A DNA stretch of 64,000 bases. Source: Cycloclasticus sp. symbiont of Poecilosclerida sp. N. Lineage in GTDB: Bacteria > Pseudomonadota > Gammaproteobacteria > Methylococcales > Cycloclasticaceae. This document shows positions 19,525 to 28,739 of the stretch, piece after piece. Below the pieces are notes generated by a model. That model made no database searches, had not been told where the DNA came from, and saw only the letters and a program-made list of their open reading frames with translations. A program made the translations under genes and the position numbers. The stretch spans positions 186,001 to 250,000 of the forward strand of contig LWTM01000077.1 of assembly GCA_002101205.1 (NCBI GenBank). The letters run 5' to 3'. The number at the start of each line of letters is the position of its first letter. The stretch's first letter is position 1.

Positions 19525-20739
19525 TTAAGTTCGTGGGTTCTTTACTTTTAATGGATGAAGTGACCATAAGCCATAAAGGGGGCCAATAGCCATTAATGAT
19601 ACGGCAGTTTGTAGATTGAAGTTGGAGATTAAAAATTCGAATATTTGCAGGCTAAAAATAGTTAACGTAAACCCAAGGCAAATAACAAGTGTAATGGCAG
19701 AACCGACTATTTCAGCGGGTGCAGTTTTGGCGTTGAGAGTTGAAAACTGCGGTGAGTCGCCAGCAATGGTTACCCCCCAAAGGATGAGATAGCAAAGGAA
19801 TATCTGCATAGAGCTGGCAAGCATCAATGGGAAAAGTAAACAGCAAGCGCAAGATATAGACAGTTGATAGAAAGCAACACGCGCGCTACCGAGTTTAAGA
19901 CTGAGCATTCCTCCGACCGAACAGCCGAGCCCGCCGGATGCAATAATGAGGAAGCTCCACAGAGGAATATTGATGTGCGCCGCTGTTTGACCAGCATAGA
20001 CGGATAAAATCATCGGCACGAAGGCCCAAAATGTATAGAGCTCCCACATATGCCCAAAGTAACCCAATGACGAAGCTCTAAAGTCATTTGATTTAAATAT
20101 ATTAAGAAGGGCTTTACCTTCGTGATGGGGGGTGCGTTTTGCTATTGATTTTTCAGCTATAGCGAAGCGAACGAGCAAGCCGCCTATAATGGCGAGGGTT
20201 GATGCGCTGATAATGACTGTTTGCCAACTTAAGGATAGTTCAAAGCTGCTAATGAAGTGTGGGAAGGCCGTGCCAACAACTAATGCAGCAACGATATACC
20301 CTAGCGTACGGCCCAGGTCATCCTTAAACCACAGTGCCGCAATTTTAATGCCGACGGGGTAAATGCCAGCGAGAAAAAACCCAGTTAAACTGCGTGATAG
20401 GATTAATGTATGTGTGTCGAGCGGGGCCAAAACAATTAGAGCGTTCGATAAGCCACCTAACAGGCTAGAAATAAAAAACACGTGCCCAGCGGGGAACCTG
20501 TCTGAAATATTGAGAAGAGAAAATGTTAGCGTTCCAATAATAAAACCAAACTGCACGGCTGATGTAATGTTGGATACATCAAAGCTTGCATCAGGAGTAG
20601 CAATAATAAGCTGATCTAAAATAGCGTTACTGGAAAGCCATAAAGACGAACCTGAGAATACAGCAAAAACCAAAACCCATAAAACACTCGATGGCCGCAT
20701 GTTGATATTGTTGGTGTTTAACGAATTCCGGCTTGCCAA
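19525..20739 (-). CDS. MFS transporter
   Basis: 12-TM-like hydrophobic protein, ...RSLTGFFLAGIYPVGIKIAALWFKDDLGRTLGYIVAALVVGTAFPH. Confidence 0.85.
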   Translation of the reverse strand: MASRNSLNTNNINMRPSSVLWVLVFAVFSGSSLWLSSNAILDQLIIATPDASFDVSNITSAVQFGFIIGTLTFSLLNISDRFPAGHVFFISSLLGGLSNALIVLAPLDTHTLILSRSLTGFFLAGIYPVGIKIAALWFKDDLGRTLGYIVAALVVGTAFPHFISSFELSLSWQTVIISASTLAIIGGLLVRFAIAEKSIAKRTPHHEGKALLNIFKSNDFRASSLGYFGHMWELYTFWAFVPMILSVYAGQTAAHINIPLWSFLIIASGGLGCSVGGMLSLKLGSARVAFYQLSISCACCLLFPLMLASSMQIFLCYLILWGVTIAGDSPQFSTLNAKTAPAEIVGSAITLVICLGFTLTIFSLQIFEFLISNFNLQTAVSLMAIGPLYGLWSLHPLKVKNPRT

Positions 20740-21305
20740 ATGTCGGCCAGAGGTTTTCGTGAAGATGGCTTTTCTTTTTCCTGTAAGGCTTCGGGCAAGG
20801 TGCCTGCTTGGTCAGTTTCACCAAGTGCAAAGCCGCAAATAATGTCGAATTCATCTTTTGCTATATTAAGTGTCTTGTATACATTGGCGTAATCGAGGCC
20901 TCCAATGCCGTGCGTGTATAAGCCATGCATATTTGCTTGCAAGGTAATGCTCATCCAGGCGGCGCCGCAATCAAATTTGGCCTTATTGTTGTCATTGCCA
21001 TTACGGGTAAATGTTTTTTTCGCAAAAATAAAACCTATTAACCCAGCATTTTTTGCCCAAACCCTGTTCGACTCATTTAATAAGCCTAGAAATGTATCAA
21101 AATCTTTTTCGCCAGAAGAGGTTACAAACAACCATGGCTGTTCATTCGAACAAGACGGGGCCCAGCGAGCGGCGTCAAAAACACTTTTAATAGTATCCGC
21201 ACCGATTGGTGTCTTCTTAAAAGCGCGCGGAGACCAACGCTGATGGAAAAGCGAATTTACATTAGGCAAAGGATCGCGGCTTTCAAAATTAGTTTTTTGG
21301 GTCAT
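20718..21305 (-). CDS. Nitroreductase family protein
   Basis: FHQRWSPRAFKKTPIGADTIKSVFDAARWAPSCSNEQPW. Confidence 0.9.
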   Translation of the reverse strand: MTQKTNFESRDPLPNVNSLFHQRWSPRAFKKTPIGADTIKSVFDAARWAPSCSNEQPWLFVTSSGEKDFDTFLGLLNESNRVWAKNAGLIGFIFAKKTFTRNGNDNNKAKFDCGAAWMSITLQANMHGLYTHGIGGLDYANVYKTLNIAKDEFDIICGFALGETDQAGTLPEALQEKEKPSSRKPLADIWQAGIR

Positions 21306-21411
21306 AATTTTTTAGTTCACTTTGTTTCGTTTTGTTTTGTGCTTAACAGGGTAATGGTGTGGTGTTTAGATAACAAGTTCAGCGGACGAATAATGATTTT
21401 TATAAAAAGTG

Positions 21412-21447
21412 TTGCACTGCAATAAAAAATCAGTATAATGCACCGCA
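21412..21447 (+). promoter_or_regulatory. Phasin promoter with two TGCAnnGCA-type motifs (possible PhaR operators)
   Basis: TTGCAC (21412-21417), 16 nt, TATAAT (21434-21439); TGCACTGCA 21413-21421 and TGCACCGCA 21439-21447. Confidence 0.6.
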
Positions 21448-21491
21448 ACAAAATAATATTTGTTACTTAACTTAAAAATAAAGGAGATAAC

Positions 21492-21842
21492 ATGTTAAAC
21501 AATCTAGAATCATTATTAGCCCCAGCTAAAAAATTAGCTGAATTAAACAAAACACAAATCGAGAAAGCAATTGCTATACAACAAGCTGCTACTAAAGAAT
21601 ACGTCGCTCTTACAGAAGCGCGTATCAAAGCTGCTACAGCAATCAAAGACGTTGCTGGCTTAAACGCTTTCGTTAAAGAGCAAGTTGAACTAGCTCAAAA
21701 CGGTTTCGAAAAAGTTGTTGCTGACAGCAAAGAATTAGTTGAAGGTGCTAAAGCTTACAATGAAGAAGTTATTAAACTTGTTCAAGAAAGCAACACTGTG
21801 GTAACTAAAGAAGTAAAAGCAACTGTTAAAAAAGTAGCTTAA
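21492..21842 (+). CDS. Phasin family protein (PHA-granule associated)
   Basis: MLNNLESLLAPAKKLAELNKTQIEKAIAIQQAATKEYVALTEARIKAA, amphipathic helical phasin-like. Confidence 0.82.
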   Translation: MLNNLESLLAPAKKLAELNKTQIEKAIAIQQAATKEYVALTEARIKAATAIKDVAGLNAFVKEQVELAQNGFEKVVADSKELVEGAKAYNEEVIKLVQESNTVVTKEVKATVKKVA

Positions 21843-21900
21843 TTAAAACTGAATAAACGGCCGTACTCTTTCGGGAGTACTTGCTGTTAATGTTTGAAAA

Positions 21901-21930
21901 GCCGTTACCTTTGGGTAGCGGCTTTTTTTA
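21901..21930 (+). terminator. Intrinsic terminator downstream of phasin gene
   Basis: gccgttacctttgggtagcggctttttt stem-loop plus T-tract. Confidence 0.85.
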
Positions 21931-22010
21931 TGGTTCTTGTTAAAAACAAGTGGGTTTAAACTTACCAACCTTTAATGATTGAATGATGTGGAGTAAATGA
22001 GCGTGCCTCT

Positions 22011-22748
22011 TTAAATAAGATGATTCAGCGAGGGGTGCGATGTACTTAATTGTTGCTTGAATGCGGCAATGTTTTTTGCATATCTTTTGTCTCTCGGTAT
22101 TGTAATGTCTATGTCGCCCGCCACGCTACTAGGGGATTCGGAAAGAAAAACGACCCTGTCCGCAAGCTCAATCGCTTCGTTTAAATCATGGGTAACGAAA
22201 ATGATGCATCTGGGTTGCTCTTGCCATAACGCTAAAAGCAACTCGCGGGCTTTACGAGCCGTGGGTTGATCCAATGAAACAAAAGGCTCATCCATCAATA
22301 GAATGTCACTTTGAACACAAAAGGCACGTGCTAAGGCAACGCGCCGCTGCATACCGAGGGACAAGTGATTTGGAAAGCTGTCTAAATTATTTTCTAAGCC
22401 TAATTTCTGCAAAAGGCTTTTCATGCTGGCGAAAGAGTTTTGGTTATTATTGGCGAGTTGAATGTTTTCCATGACGCTTCGCCAAGGAAGCAACCGCGGC
22501 GTTTGAAAAACATAACTGCTTTTTATTTCAGCGCTATTGTTGTCCCACTGTATCACGCCATCAAACTGTTGGTCGAGTTGGGCAATGATATTAAGCAACG
22601 TTGTTTTGCCGCAGCCAGACGGGCCGACGATGCAAACAAACTCATTACTGGATAACTCAAAGCGTAAGTCCTTTATCGCGACAAAGGCGGCTTTATTGCC
22701 ATTTTGCGGGTAAATTTTACGTTTAATATCAACGGTTAATTGGCTCAT
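22011..22748 (-). CDS. ABC transporter ATP-binding protein (nitrate/sulfonate/taurine type)
   Basis: GPSGCGKTTLLNIIAQLD, HLSLGMQRRVALARAF, LLMDEPF. Confidence 0.9.
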   Translation of the reverse strand: MSQLTVDIKRKIYPQNGNKAAFVAIKDLRFELSSNEFVCIVGPSGCGKTTLLNIIAQLDQQFDGVIQWDNNSAEIKSSYVFQTPRLLPWRSVMENIQLANNNQNSFASMKSLLQKLGLENNLDSFPNHLSLGMQRRVALARAFCVQSDILLMDEPFVSLDQPTARKARELLLALWQEQPRCIIFVTHDLNEAIELADRVVFLSESPSSVAGDIDITIPRDKRYAKNIAAFKQQLSTSHPSLNHLI

Positions 22749-22754
22749 ATAGTG

Positions 22755-23501
22755 TTACTTCCAGCGTTGAGATTTTTTATCTAACGGTTTGAGAATCGTT
22801 GTTTCAATTAATTGAATAACAACAATAAATGAAACGGTGTACGCCAAAATACTGGTGATATCAAATAATTGGAAAAACAAATGAATTTGATATCCCATAC
22901 CGTTGCTTCTACCGAGTAGCTCAACAACCAAAACAATTTTCCAAATGAGAGCTAAGCCAGTTCTAGCCGACGCCATAATATAAGGATATAGCTGAGGAAA
23001 AATGACGTGCCGTAATGTTTGAAAGCGACTGAAGCGGTAGGCTTTCGCCATTTCAATTAGCGTTTCATCTAAGTTTTTAGCGCCTTCGCGGATGATAACG
23101 ATAACGTTAGGTAGTTTATTGATTACCACAGCAAATATAGCGGCAGTTTCAACAAGTCCAAACCAAATATAGCACAAGATAATGGTGACTAAAGCGGGGA
23201 CGTTCAGCAAAATAATGAGCCAGCTGTCAAAGAACAAACTGGTTTTTTTATAGCGCCCGAGGATTAGTCCAATCGCGATGCCAAGCAACATGGCCAAAAA
23301 GAAACTAATGGCTAACCTATATAAGGTGACACCTAGATGATACGGTAATTCGCCACTTTGAGTGGCCTCAAGCAAGTTCTCTAAAACAAGGAAGGGTGTT
23401 GGCAGCACGGCGGTGTTTAACAAAGCCGCAGTCACGTGCCAGACTGCAAGCAGCAATCCTAATGATAGTGTTGAATTTAAAAACGAAGAGCGTGGTATCA
23501 A
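22755..23501 (-). CDS. ABC transporter permease (SsuC/TauC-like)
   Basis: Hydrophobic; EGAKNLDETLIEMAKAYRFSRFQTLRHVIFPQLYPYIMASARTGLALIWKIVLVVELLG. Confidence 0.9.
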   Translation of the reverse strand: MIPRSSFLNSTLSLGLLLAVWHVTAALLNTAVLPTPFLVLENLLEATQSGELPYHLGVTLYRLAISFFLAMLLGIAIGLILGRYKKTSLFFDSWLIILLNVPALVTIILCYIWFGLVETAAIFAVVINKLPNVIVIIREGAKNLDETLIEMAKAYRFSRFQTLRHVIFPQLYPYIMASARTGLALIWKIVLVVELLGRSNGMGYQIHLFFQLFDITSILAYTVSFIVVIQLIETTILKPLDKKSQRWK

Positions 23502-23521
23502 AACAGGGTGTCTAAAATTTA

Positions 23522-24550
23522 TTACAGAGGCTTGGTGTCCCAGAATAACTTAGGGTCCAGTTGATTGATAGAGCCAACGAGTTTTGTTCCACCTGTTTTA
23601 GCTAAAATGGCATAAATGTCCTGAATGGCTCGCTGATCTTCTAATGTGAAACTTTCGACTCGTCCTTCACAGTAGCGGCTGCGGAGCAGCTTTTGCGTTG
23701 CGATGTCATGGGTTCTTGTCAAGGGTAAAACGGCGTCCCAATGTGAATCTGAGGTGCATAAAAGATTGCTTGCGTGTCGGCTTACAGATAGGAATTTGTT
23801 CAATGCGGGAGCATTATTGTCGCCCCATTCTTGTCTGAACACGTAGCCCAAAATAGGCACGGTTTTACTGATGCCGAGTCGATGGATGGTGTCGTGTGTA
23901 TTGGTCAATTTTCGATAACCCTTTGCTTCAAGCTGAGCACTGTAGTGCCAAAAATTAATAAGGGCGTCTAATTCACCTTGTTGAATAAGGTTGTTAAGTA
24001 GAGGAGGTGCGCCAAAAACCTTTTTAACGTCGTTATCAAGATTAATATTTTCAGTTAGTGCAAGAGCCCGAAGTAATAGCCAGTTCTTATCTAAGGCGCC
24101 ACCTGCGATACCTAGTTTTCGGCCAACAAGGTCACGAATGGACTTTATGGGCGATCCATTAGGCACCATTAATGAACCAGAAGAGCTTGAGTAAGGGGAG
24201 AATGAGTAATCAGAGGAAAAGCCTCTTTGGCGGGCAACCCATGTCCAATCAGAAACAATAATGTCAGCAGCGTTAGCTTGCAACGCAATTTTGTTTGCTT
24301 GTGTGCTGGCGAGAGGTTGAATAATTAATTCAAAACCATTTTTCTTATCAAGGCCGCTCTTTTTTATAGTTTCTAGCGTCCAATTGACGGAACCAAACTT
24401 TAAAACAGAAATTCTTATGGATGTGAGGTCGCCCGCTATGGAAAAGCTTGGATAAACAAAAAAACTGACTAAAAATATTGCGCCGATGCGTGTTTTGACA
24501 AAACGTTTTATGAGCCGGCCTCTTTTAAGAAGAGAATTAAAATAGTTCAT
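23522..24550 (-). CDS. ABC transporter substrate-binding protein (NMT1/SsuA-like)
   Basis: VLKFGSVNWTLETIKKSGLDKKNGFELIIQPLAS...GRKLGIAGGALDKNWLLLRA; operonic with permease and ATPase. Confidence 0.85.
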   Translation of the reverse strand: MNYFNSLLKRGRLIKRFVKTRIGAIFLVSFFVYPSFSIAGDLTSIRISVLKFGSVNWTLETIKKSGLDKKNGFELIIQPLASTQANKIALQANAADIIVSDWTWVARQRGFSSDYSFSPYSSSSGSLMVPNGSPIKSIRDLVGRKLGIAGGALDKNWLLLRALALTENINLDNDVKKVFGAPPLLNNLIQQGELDALINFWHYSAQLEAKGYRKLTNTHDTIHRLGISKTVPILGYVFRQEWGDNNAPALNKFLSVSRHASNLLCTSDSHWDAVLPLTRTHDIATQKLLRSRYCEGRVESFTLEDQRAIQDIYAILAKTGGTKLVGSINQLDPKLFWDTKPL

Positions 24551-24720
24551 GTCGTTATCTTAAATGAAATATTGAGCGGGTGATTAAAAACCTGAAAGTA
24601 ACTGTTAGGAGTAAATTATCTGTCCTATTAATTAACACGTGACCTGCCCAGATTTGTTCTATCCCTATTTGGGGGGCTGAAGACTGAACTGGACAAATTT
24701 TTACGGGAGATTAAAACAGA

Positions 24721-24890
24721 TGAGATTCGAAAAAACATATGAAGGATATAACAGTAAACGGTTAACGTAAGATGAGGCAAAAAGCCTTTTAGGGGTTTGT
24801 GTCCATGGTTTTCTGCGACATATGAACGCTCTGAAGGTCGGGGCTACAAGGCCTTATGTTACAGCTCGACGGAGTGATAGCTTTGTTCTT
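24721..24890 (+). pseudogene. Degenerate ISNCY-like transposase N-terminus
   Basis: MRFEKTYEGYNSKRLT*DEAKSLLGVCVHGFLRHMN resembles the HTH start of ISNCY-type transposases; in-frame stop then decay. Confidence 0.55.
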
Positions 24891-25099
24891 TATTAAGAAG
24901 GTAAAACCGATAACAATTCAGAGCGTAACATAACGCATTAATGTAATAACTCGAACAGTCATCAGGGACTCAGAACCCGCGTAGTCAGTAGGGTTAATAC
25001 AGCATGAATAATCAAAGAAATTTGGCCACAGTTTTGTGTTCAGCCCGGTAGTTTTTCTCAACTGCTGTTTAAAACTGAGAGCCTTAGCCAGTATTAAAA

Positions 25100-25128
25100 T
25101 TGCCGCGCATCGCTAAATATGGTATAAA
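25100..25128 (+). promoter_or_regulatory. Putative rpsB-tsf promoter
   Basis: TTGCCG (25100-25105), 17 nt, TATAAA (25123-25128); long leader before rpsB. Confidence 0.55.
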
Positions 25129-25236
25129 ACGTCGCCGCTTTTGGCAACAACGATCACATGCATCAACACATCCGGTAGGGTGCTTGATTAAAATTCAGGT
25201 TACCGTTTGGGGTGCGTGGTAGTTATTAACCCGAGT

Positions 25237-25255
25237 TATGCAGTTTGGCTGCATA
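25237..25255 (+). promoter_or_regulatory. Hairpin in rpsB leader just upstream of RBS (possible S2 autoregulatory element)
   Basis: TATGCAG-TTTGG-CTGCATA perfect stem, followed by aagaaggaaag RBS region. Confidence 0.4.
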
Positions 25256-25277
25256 GCTATAACAAAGAAGGAAAGAA

Positions 25278-26258
25278 ATGTTTAATATCACAATGCGTGA
25301 AATGCTCGAAGCCGGTGTTCATTTTGGTCACCAAACGAGATACTGGAATCCTAAAATGGCTCCTTACATATTTGGTGAGCGTGGCAAGATTCATATTATT
25401 AACTTAGAAAAAACATTGCCATTATTTAATGATGCGCTGAACTTTATTAATAAATTGGCCGTTAATAAAGGCACAATATTATTTGTTGGGACGAAAAAAG
25501 CGGCTCGTAAAACTATATCGACGGAAGCAAAGCGTTGCGGCATGCCTTACGTTGACCATCGCTGGTTAGGTGGTATGTTAACTAACTTCGGCACAATCAA
25601 AAAATCAATCAATCGCTTGAAAGAACTTGAAACTATGCGTGAAAACGGTGGTTTAGAGCAATTCAGCAAAAAAGAAGGCCTTAAATTTATGCGCCAACTT
25701 GAAAAGTTAGAGCGCAGTGTTGGAGGGATTAAAGACCTTAAAGGTCCGCCAGATGCCGTGTTGGTGATGGATGTAGGCTATGAGAAAATCGCCATTAAGG
25801 AAGCCGCTAAATTAGGTATTCCCGTTATTGGTATCGTGGATACTAATAATAAGCCTATAGACGTTGATTACGTTATCCCTGGTAATGACGATTCAATTCG
25901 TGCATTAACACTGTATTGTCAAAGTTTTGCAGCCTCTATTCTTGAAGGTAAGGCCAACGTTATTAAAGAGTTTGTGGAAAATAAAGAAGCCTCAAAAGCA
26001 ATTACTAAGAAACCAGTGGCTAAAAAAGCAATTGCTAAGAAGCTAGCGGCTAAAAAAGAAATGGTTAAGAAGCCAGAGGCTGAAAAAGAAGTGGCCAAGA
26101 AACCAGAGGCTGAAAAAGAAGTGGCCAAGAAACCAGAGGCTGAAAAAGAAATGGCCAAGAAACCAGAGGCTGAAAAAGAAGTGGCCAAGAAACCAGAGGC
26201 TGAAAAAGAAGTGGCCAAGAAACCAGGGGCTGAAAAAGCACCCGAGACCTCTGCATAA
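25278..26258 (+). CDS. rpsB: 30S ribosomal protein S2 with extended repetitive C-terminal tail
   Basis: [45 protein letters not shown]; tail of [10 protein letters not shown] repeats. Confidence 0.97.
   Translation: MFNITMREMLEAGVHFGHQTRYWNPKMAPYIFGERGKIHIINLEKTLPLFNDALNFINKLAVNKGTILFVGTKKAARKTISTEAKRCGMPYVDHRWLGGMLTNFGTIKKSINRLKELETMRENGGLEQFSKKEGLKFMRQLEKLERSVGGIKDLKGPPDAVLVMDVGYEKIAIKEAAKLGIPVIGIVDTNNKPIDVDYVIPGNDDSIRALTLYCQSFAASILEGKANVIKEFVENKEASKAITKKPVAKKAIAKKLAAKKEMVKKPEAEKEVAKKPEAEKEVAKKPEAEKEMAKKPEAEKEVAKKPEAEKEVAKKPGAEKAPETSA
26061..26240 (+). repeat. Six tandem 30-bp repeats in rpsB coding [MV][VA]KKPEAEKE
   Basis: Units at 26061, 26091, 26121, 26151, 26181, 26211; units 2, 3 and 5 identical (gtggccaagaaaccagaggctgaaaaagaa). 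Confidence 0.95.
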
Positions 26259-26341
26259 CGTAGCGAGTGCGGGCAAGACACCAAGAGTAGACATCTTAAG
26301 CAACGCCGTATTGTCTAGCGTAGTGGTTATGCAGAGGTTTC
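26244..26341. mobile_element. MITE-like 98-bp element with 16-bp TIRs (1 mismatch)
   Basis: GAGACCTCTGCATAAC (26244-26259) vs reverse complement of GTTATGCAGAGGTTTC (26326-26341); AAAAAGCACC flanks at 26233-26242 and 26350-26359. Confidence 0.75.
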
Positions 26342-26416
26342 TAGCCATTAAAAAGCACCTGCCAAAAAGCAGTTAAAGCAGAAGAAAAAGTTAAATCTGG
26401 AGCTAAAGAAGGTTAG
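26342..26416 (+). pseudogene. Displaced remnant of the ancestral rpsB C-terminal tail
   Basis: Downstream sequence reads ...AVKAEEKVKSGAKEG* in one frame; P-A-K-K precedes it if one A is restored in an A-tract. Confidence 0.6.
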
Positions 26417-26440
26417 ATACTGGCAAAGTAATTTGCTAAT

Positions 26441-26467
26441 GGACGCCTCCTATCTGGGGGCGTTTTT
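26441..26467 (+). terminator. Intrinsic terminator/attenuator between rpsB and tsf
   Basis: gacgcctcc-tatct-gggggcgttttt. Confidence 0.65.
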
Positions 26468-26491
26468 ATAAAATATATTGAGGTTTAGAAA

Positions 26492-27373
26492 ATGAGTGTA
26501 ACAGCAGCAATGGTGAAAGAATTACGTGAAAGAACGGGTTCTGGCATGATGGAATGTAAAAAAGCATTAGTTGAAACAGGTGGCAATTTAGACGTTGCGA
26601 TTGAAAACATGCGTAAATCTGGCATGGCGAAAGCGGATAAAAAAGCAGGGCGTATTGCTGCAGAAGGTTTAATTGCCATTGCAATATCGGGTGACGCATC
26701 AGTTACATCAATTGTAGAAATTAACAGTGAAACAGACTTTGTTTCGAAAGGTGATGATTTCATCGATTTCACAAGCGCCGTAGCAAATACGGTTGTTAAT
26801 AATGATAGTGCCGATGTTGATGCATTGAATGCAACGCAAGTGACAGACGAGTCCGTCACTGTTGATGAAAAAAGACGCACGTTAATTGCAAAAGTTGGCG
26901 AAAACATTAATGTGAGACGTTTTCAAACAATCAAAACAAGCGGCAGCATTGTTGGCTCTTATATGCACGGTATTCGTATTGGCGTTTTAGTTGAAATGGA
27001 AGGCGGCGATATGACTTTAGCAAAAGATATTGCGATGCATATTGCGGCGATGAAGCCGATGTGCGTTTCTGAAGATGAAGTGCCTGCTGAGGAAATTGAA
27101 AAAGAAAAAGAAATATTCAAAAGCCAAGCCGCTGAAAGTGGCAAGCCCGCGGAAATTGTTGAAAAGATGGTCGTTGGTAAAATCAAGAAGTTCTTAAAAG
27201 GTGTTACTTTGCTTGGTCAACCATTTGTGAAAGACGGTGATGTAACCGTTGAACAATTATTAAAATCTAATAATGCTAAAGTACTTTCATTCGTTCGCTT
27301 TGAAGTAGGCGAAGGTATTGAGAAAAAAGAAGATGATTTTGCAGCTGAAGTAATGGCACAAGTTCGAGGCTAA
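26492..27373 (+). CDS. tsf: Elongation factor Ts
   Basis: [44 protein letters not shown]. Confidence 0.97.
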   Translation: MSVTAAMVKELRERTGSGMMECKKALVETGGNLDVAIENMRKSGMAKADKKAGRIAAEGLIAIAISGDASVTSIVEINSETDFVSKGDDFIDFTSAVANTVVNNDSADVDALNATQVTDESVTVDEKRRTLIAKVGENINVRRFQTIKTSGSIVGSYMHGIRIGVLVEMEGGDMTLAKDIAMHIAAMKPMCVSEDEVPAEEIEKEKEIFKSQAAESGKPAEIVEKMVVGKIKKFLKGVTLLGQPFVKDGDVTVEQLLKSNNAKVLSFVRFEVGEGIEKKEDDFAAEVMAQVRG

Positions 27374-27378
27374 TATCG

Positions 27379-28092
27379 ATGAGTGAACTAACGTATAAAC
27401 GAATACTATTAAAGCTAAGCGGCGAGGCCCTTATGGGTGGCTCTGCTGGCGGTATTGATGGCGTTACTGTTCTAAGCTTGGCTGAAGAAATAAAAGAACT
27501 GTGTGAGTTAGGTGTTCAAGTTGGTCTAGTGATCGGCGGCGGTAATATCTTGCGTGGATCTGAGGTAGCATCTGATGTGCTTGGACGTGTTACTAGTGAC
27601 CAGATGGGTATGCTGGCGACGGTTATTAATGCGTTAGCGATGCAAGACTCCTTAGAATCGTTAGGCCAAGCCGTTAGGGTTATGTCAGCGCTACAAATCA
27701 ACCAAGTATGTGAAGACTTTAAACGCCGTAGAGCTATTCGCCACCTTGAGAAAGGCCGTGTCGTTATCTTTGCTGCAGGAACAGGAAATCCTTTTTTTAC
27801 CACTGATTCTGCGGCAAGCCTTAGGGGCGTAGAGGTGGATGCTGATCTGCTTGTGAAGGCAACAAAGGTTGATGGGATTTATTCGGCTGACCCTGTTAAA
27901 AACCCCGATGCACAGTTCTATCCAAAAATCAGTTTTGATGATGCTATTGATAAGCGATTAAATGTGATGGATGCCACTGCATTAGTCCTTTGTAGGGATC
28001 ATAAATTACCTTTACGAGTGGTTAATATATTTGATAAGGGCGCGGTAAAACGGGTTGTTCAGGGCGAAAATGTTGGTACGTTAGTTCAATAG
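27379..28092 (+). CDS. pyrH: UMP kinase
   Basis: [16 protein letters not shown]...[12 protein letters not shown]. Confidence 0.97.
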   Translation: MSELTYKRILLKLSGEALMGGSAGGIDGVTVLSLAEEIKELCELGVQVGLVIGGGNILRGSEVASDVLGRVTSDQMGMLATVINALAMQDSLESLGQAVRVMSALQINQVCEDFKRRRAIRHLEKGRVVIFAAGTGNPFFTTDSAASLRGVEVDADLLVKATKVDGIYSADPVKNPDAQFYPKISFDDAIDKRLNVMDATALVLCRDHKLPLRVVNIFDKGAVKRVVQGENVGTLVQ

Positions 28093-28100
28093 AGATAATT

Positions 28101-28658
28101 ATGATTGATGATATTGTAAAAGATGGAAATGTACGTATGGGAAAGTCGGTTGAGTCTTTCCAAAAAGCACTCACAAAAATACGTACAGGCCGTGCTCACC
28201 CAGGTTTGTTGGAACACGTTATGGTGTCATATTACGATGTGGATACGCCATTAAACCAAGTCGCTACGGTTAATATTGAGGATGCTAGAACGTTATCTAT
28301 TATGCCTTGGGAAGCGGGTATGATTGGCCCTGTTGAAAAAGCGATTATGAAAGCCGACCTAGGTCTTAACCCAGTGACGGCCGGTAATGTTATTCGAGTG
28401 CCGATGCCGCCTTTGACTGAAGAACGTCGTATAGAACTCGTTAAGGTGGTGCGTAACGAAGCTGAAAACGCAAAGATTGCGGTAAGAAATATTCGTCGTG
28501 ATGCAAACTCAGAATTTAAAGAAGCACTTAAAGAGAAGATGATTACGCAAGATGAGTTACATGGTGGTGAAGATAGAATTCAAAATGTCACAGATCAGCA
28601 TATTAAAGAGGTTGATAAACACCTTGAAGTTAAAGAAGCCGACTTGATGTCAATGTAA
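28101..28658 (+). CDS. frr: Ribosome recycling factor
   Basis: [32 protein letters not shown]. Confidence 0.97.
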   Translation: MIDDIVKDGNVRMGKSVESFQKALTKIRTGRAHPGLLEHVMVSYYDVDTPLNQVATVNIEDARTLSIMPWEAGMIGPVEKAIMKADLGLNPVTAGNVIRVPMPPLTEERRIELVKVVRNEAENAKIAVRNIRRDANSEFKEALKEKMITQDELHGGEDRIQNVTDQHIKEVDKHLEVKEADLMSM

Positions 28659-28739
28659 TTAATTTTAATGTTGCGTTATGTGTAGTGCTTCATCCGCCAA
28701 ACTTTCGAGCTATCATCAAAATAAGCGAAAGGAGTTCTT

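Noticed and set aside
26061-26240. Possible CRISPR-like array of 30-bp repeats
   Set aside because: Repeats are contiguous with no spacers and are in frame inside rpsB.
25919-26348. Three reverse-strand ORFs with [10 protein letters not shown] / [10 protein letters not shown] repeats
   Set aside because: Shadow translations of the 30-bp rpsB repeats; low-complexity hydrophobic artefacts, not genes.
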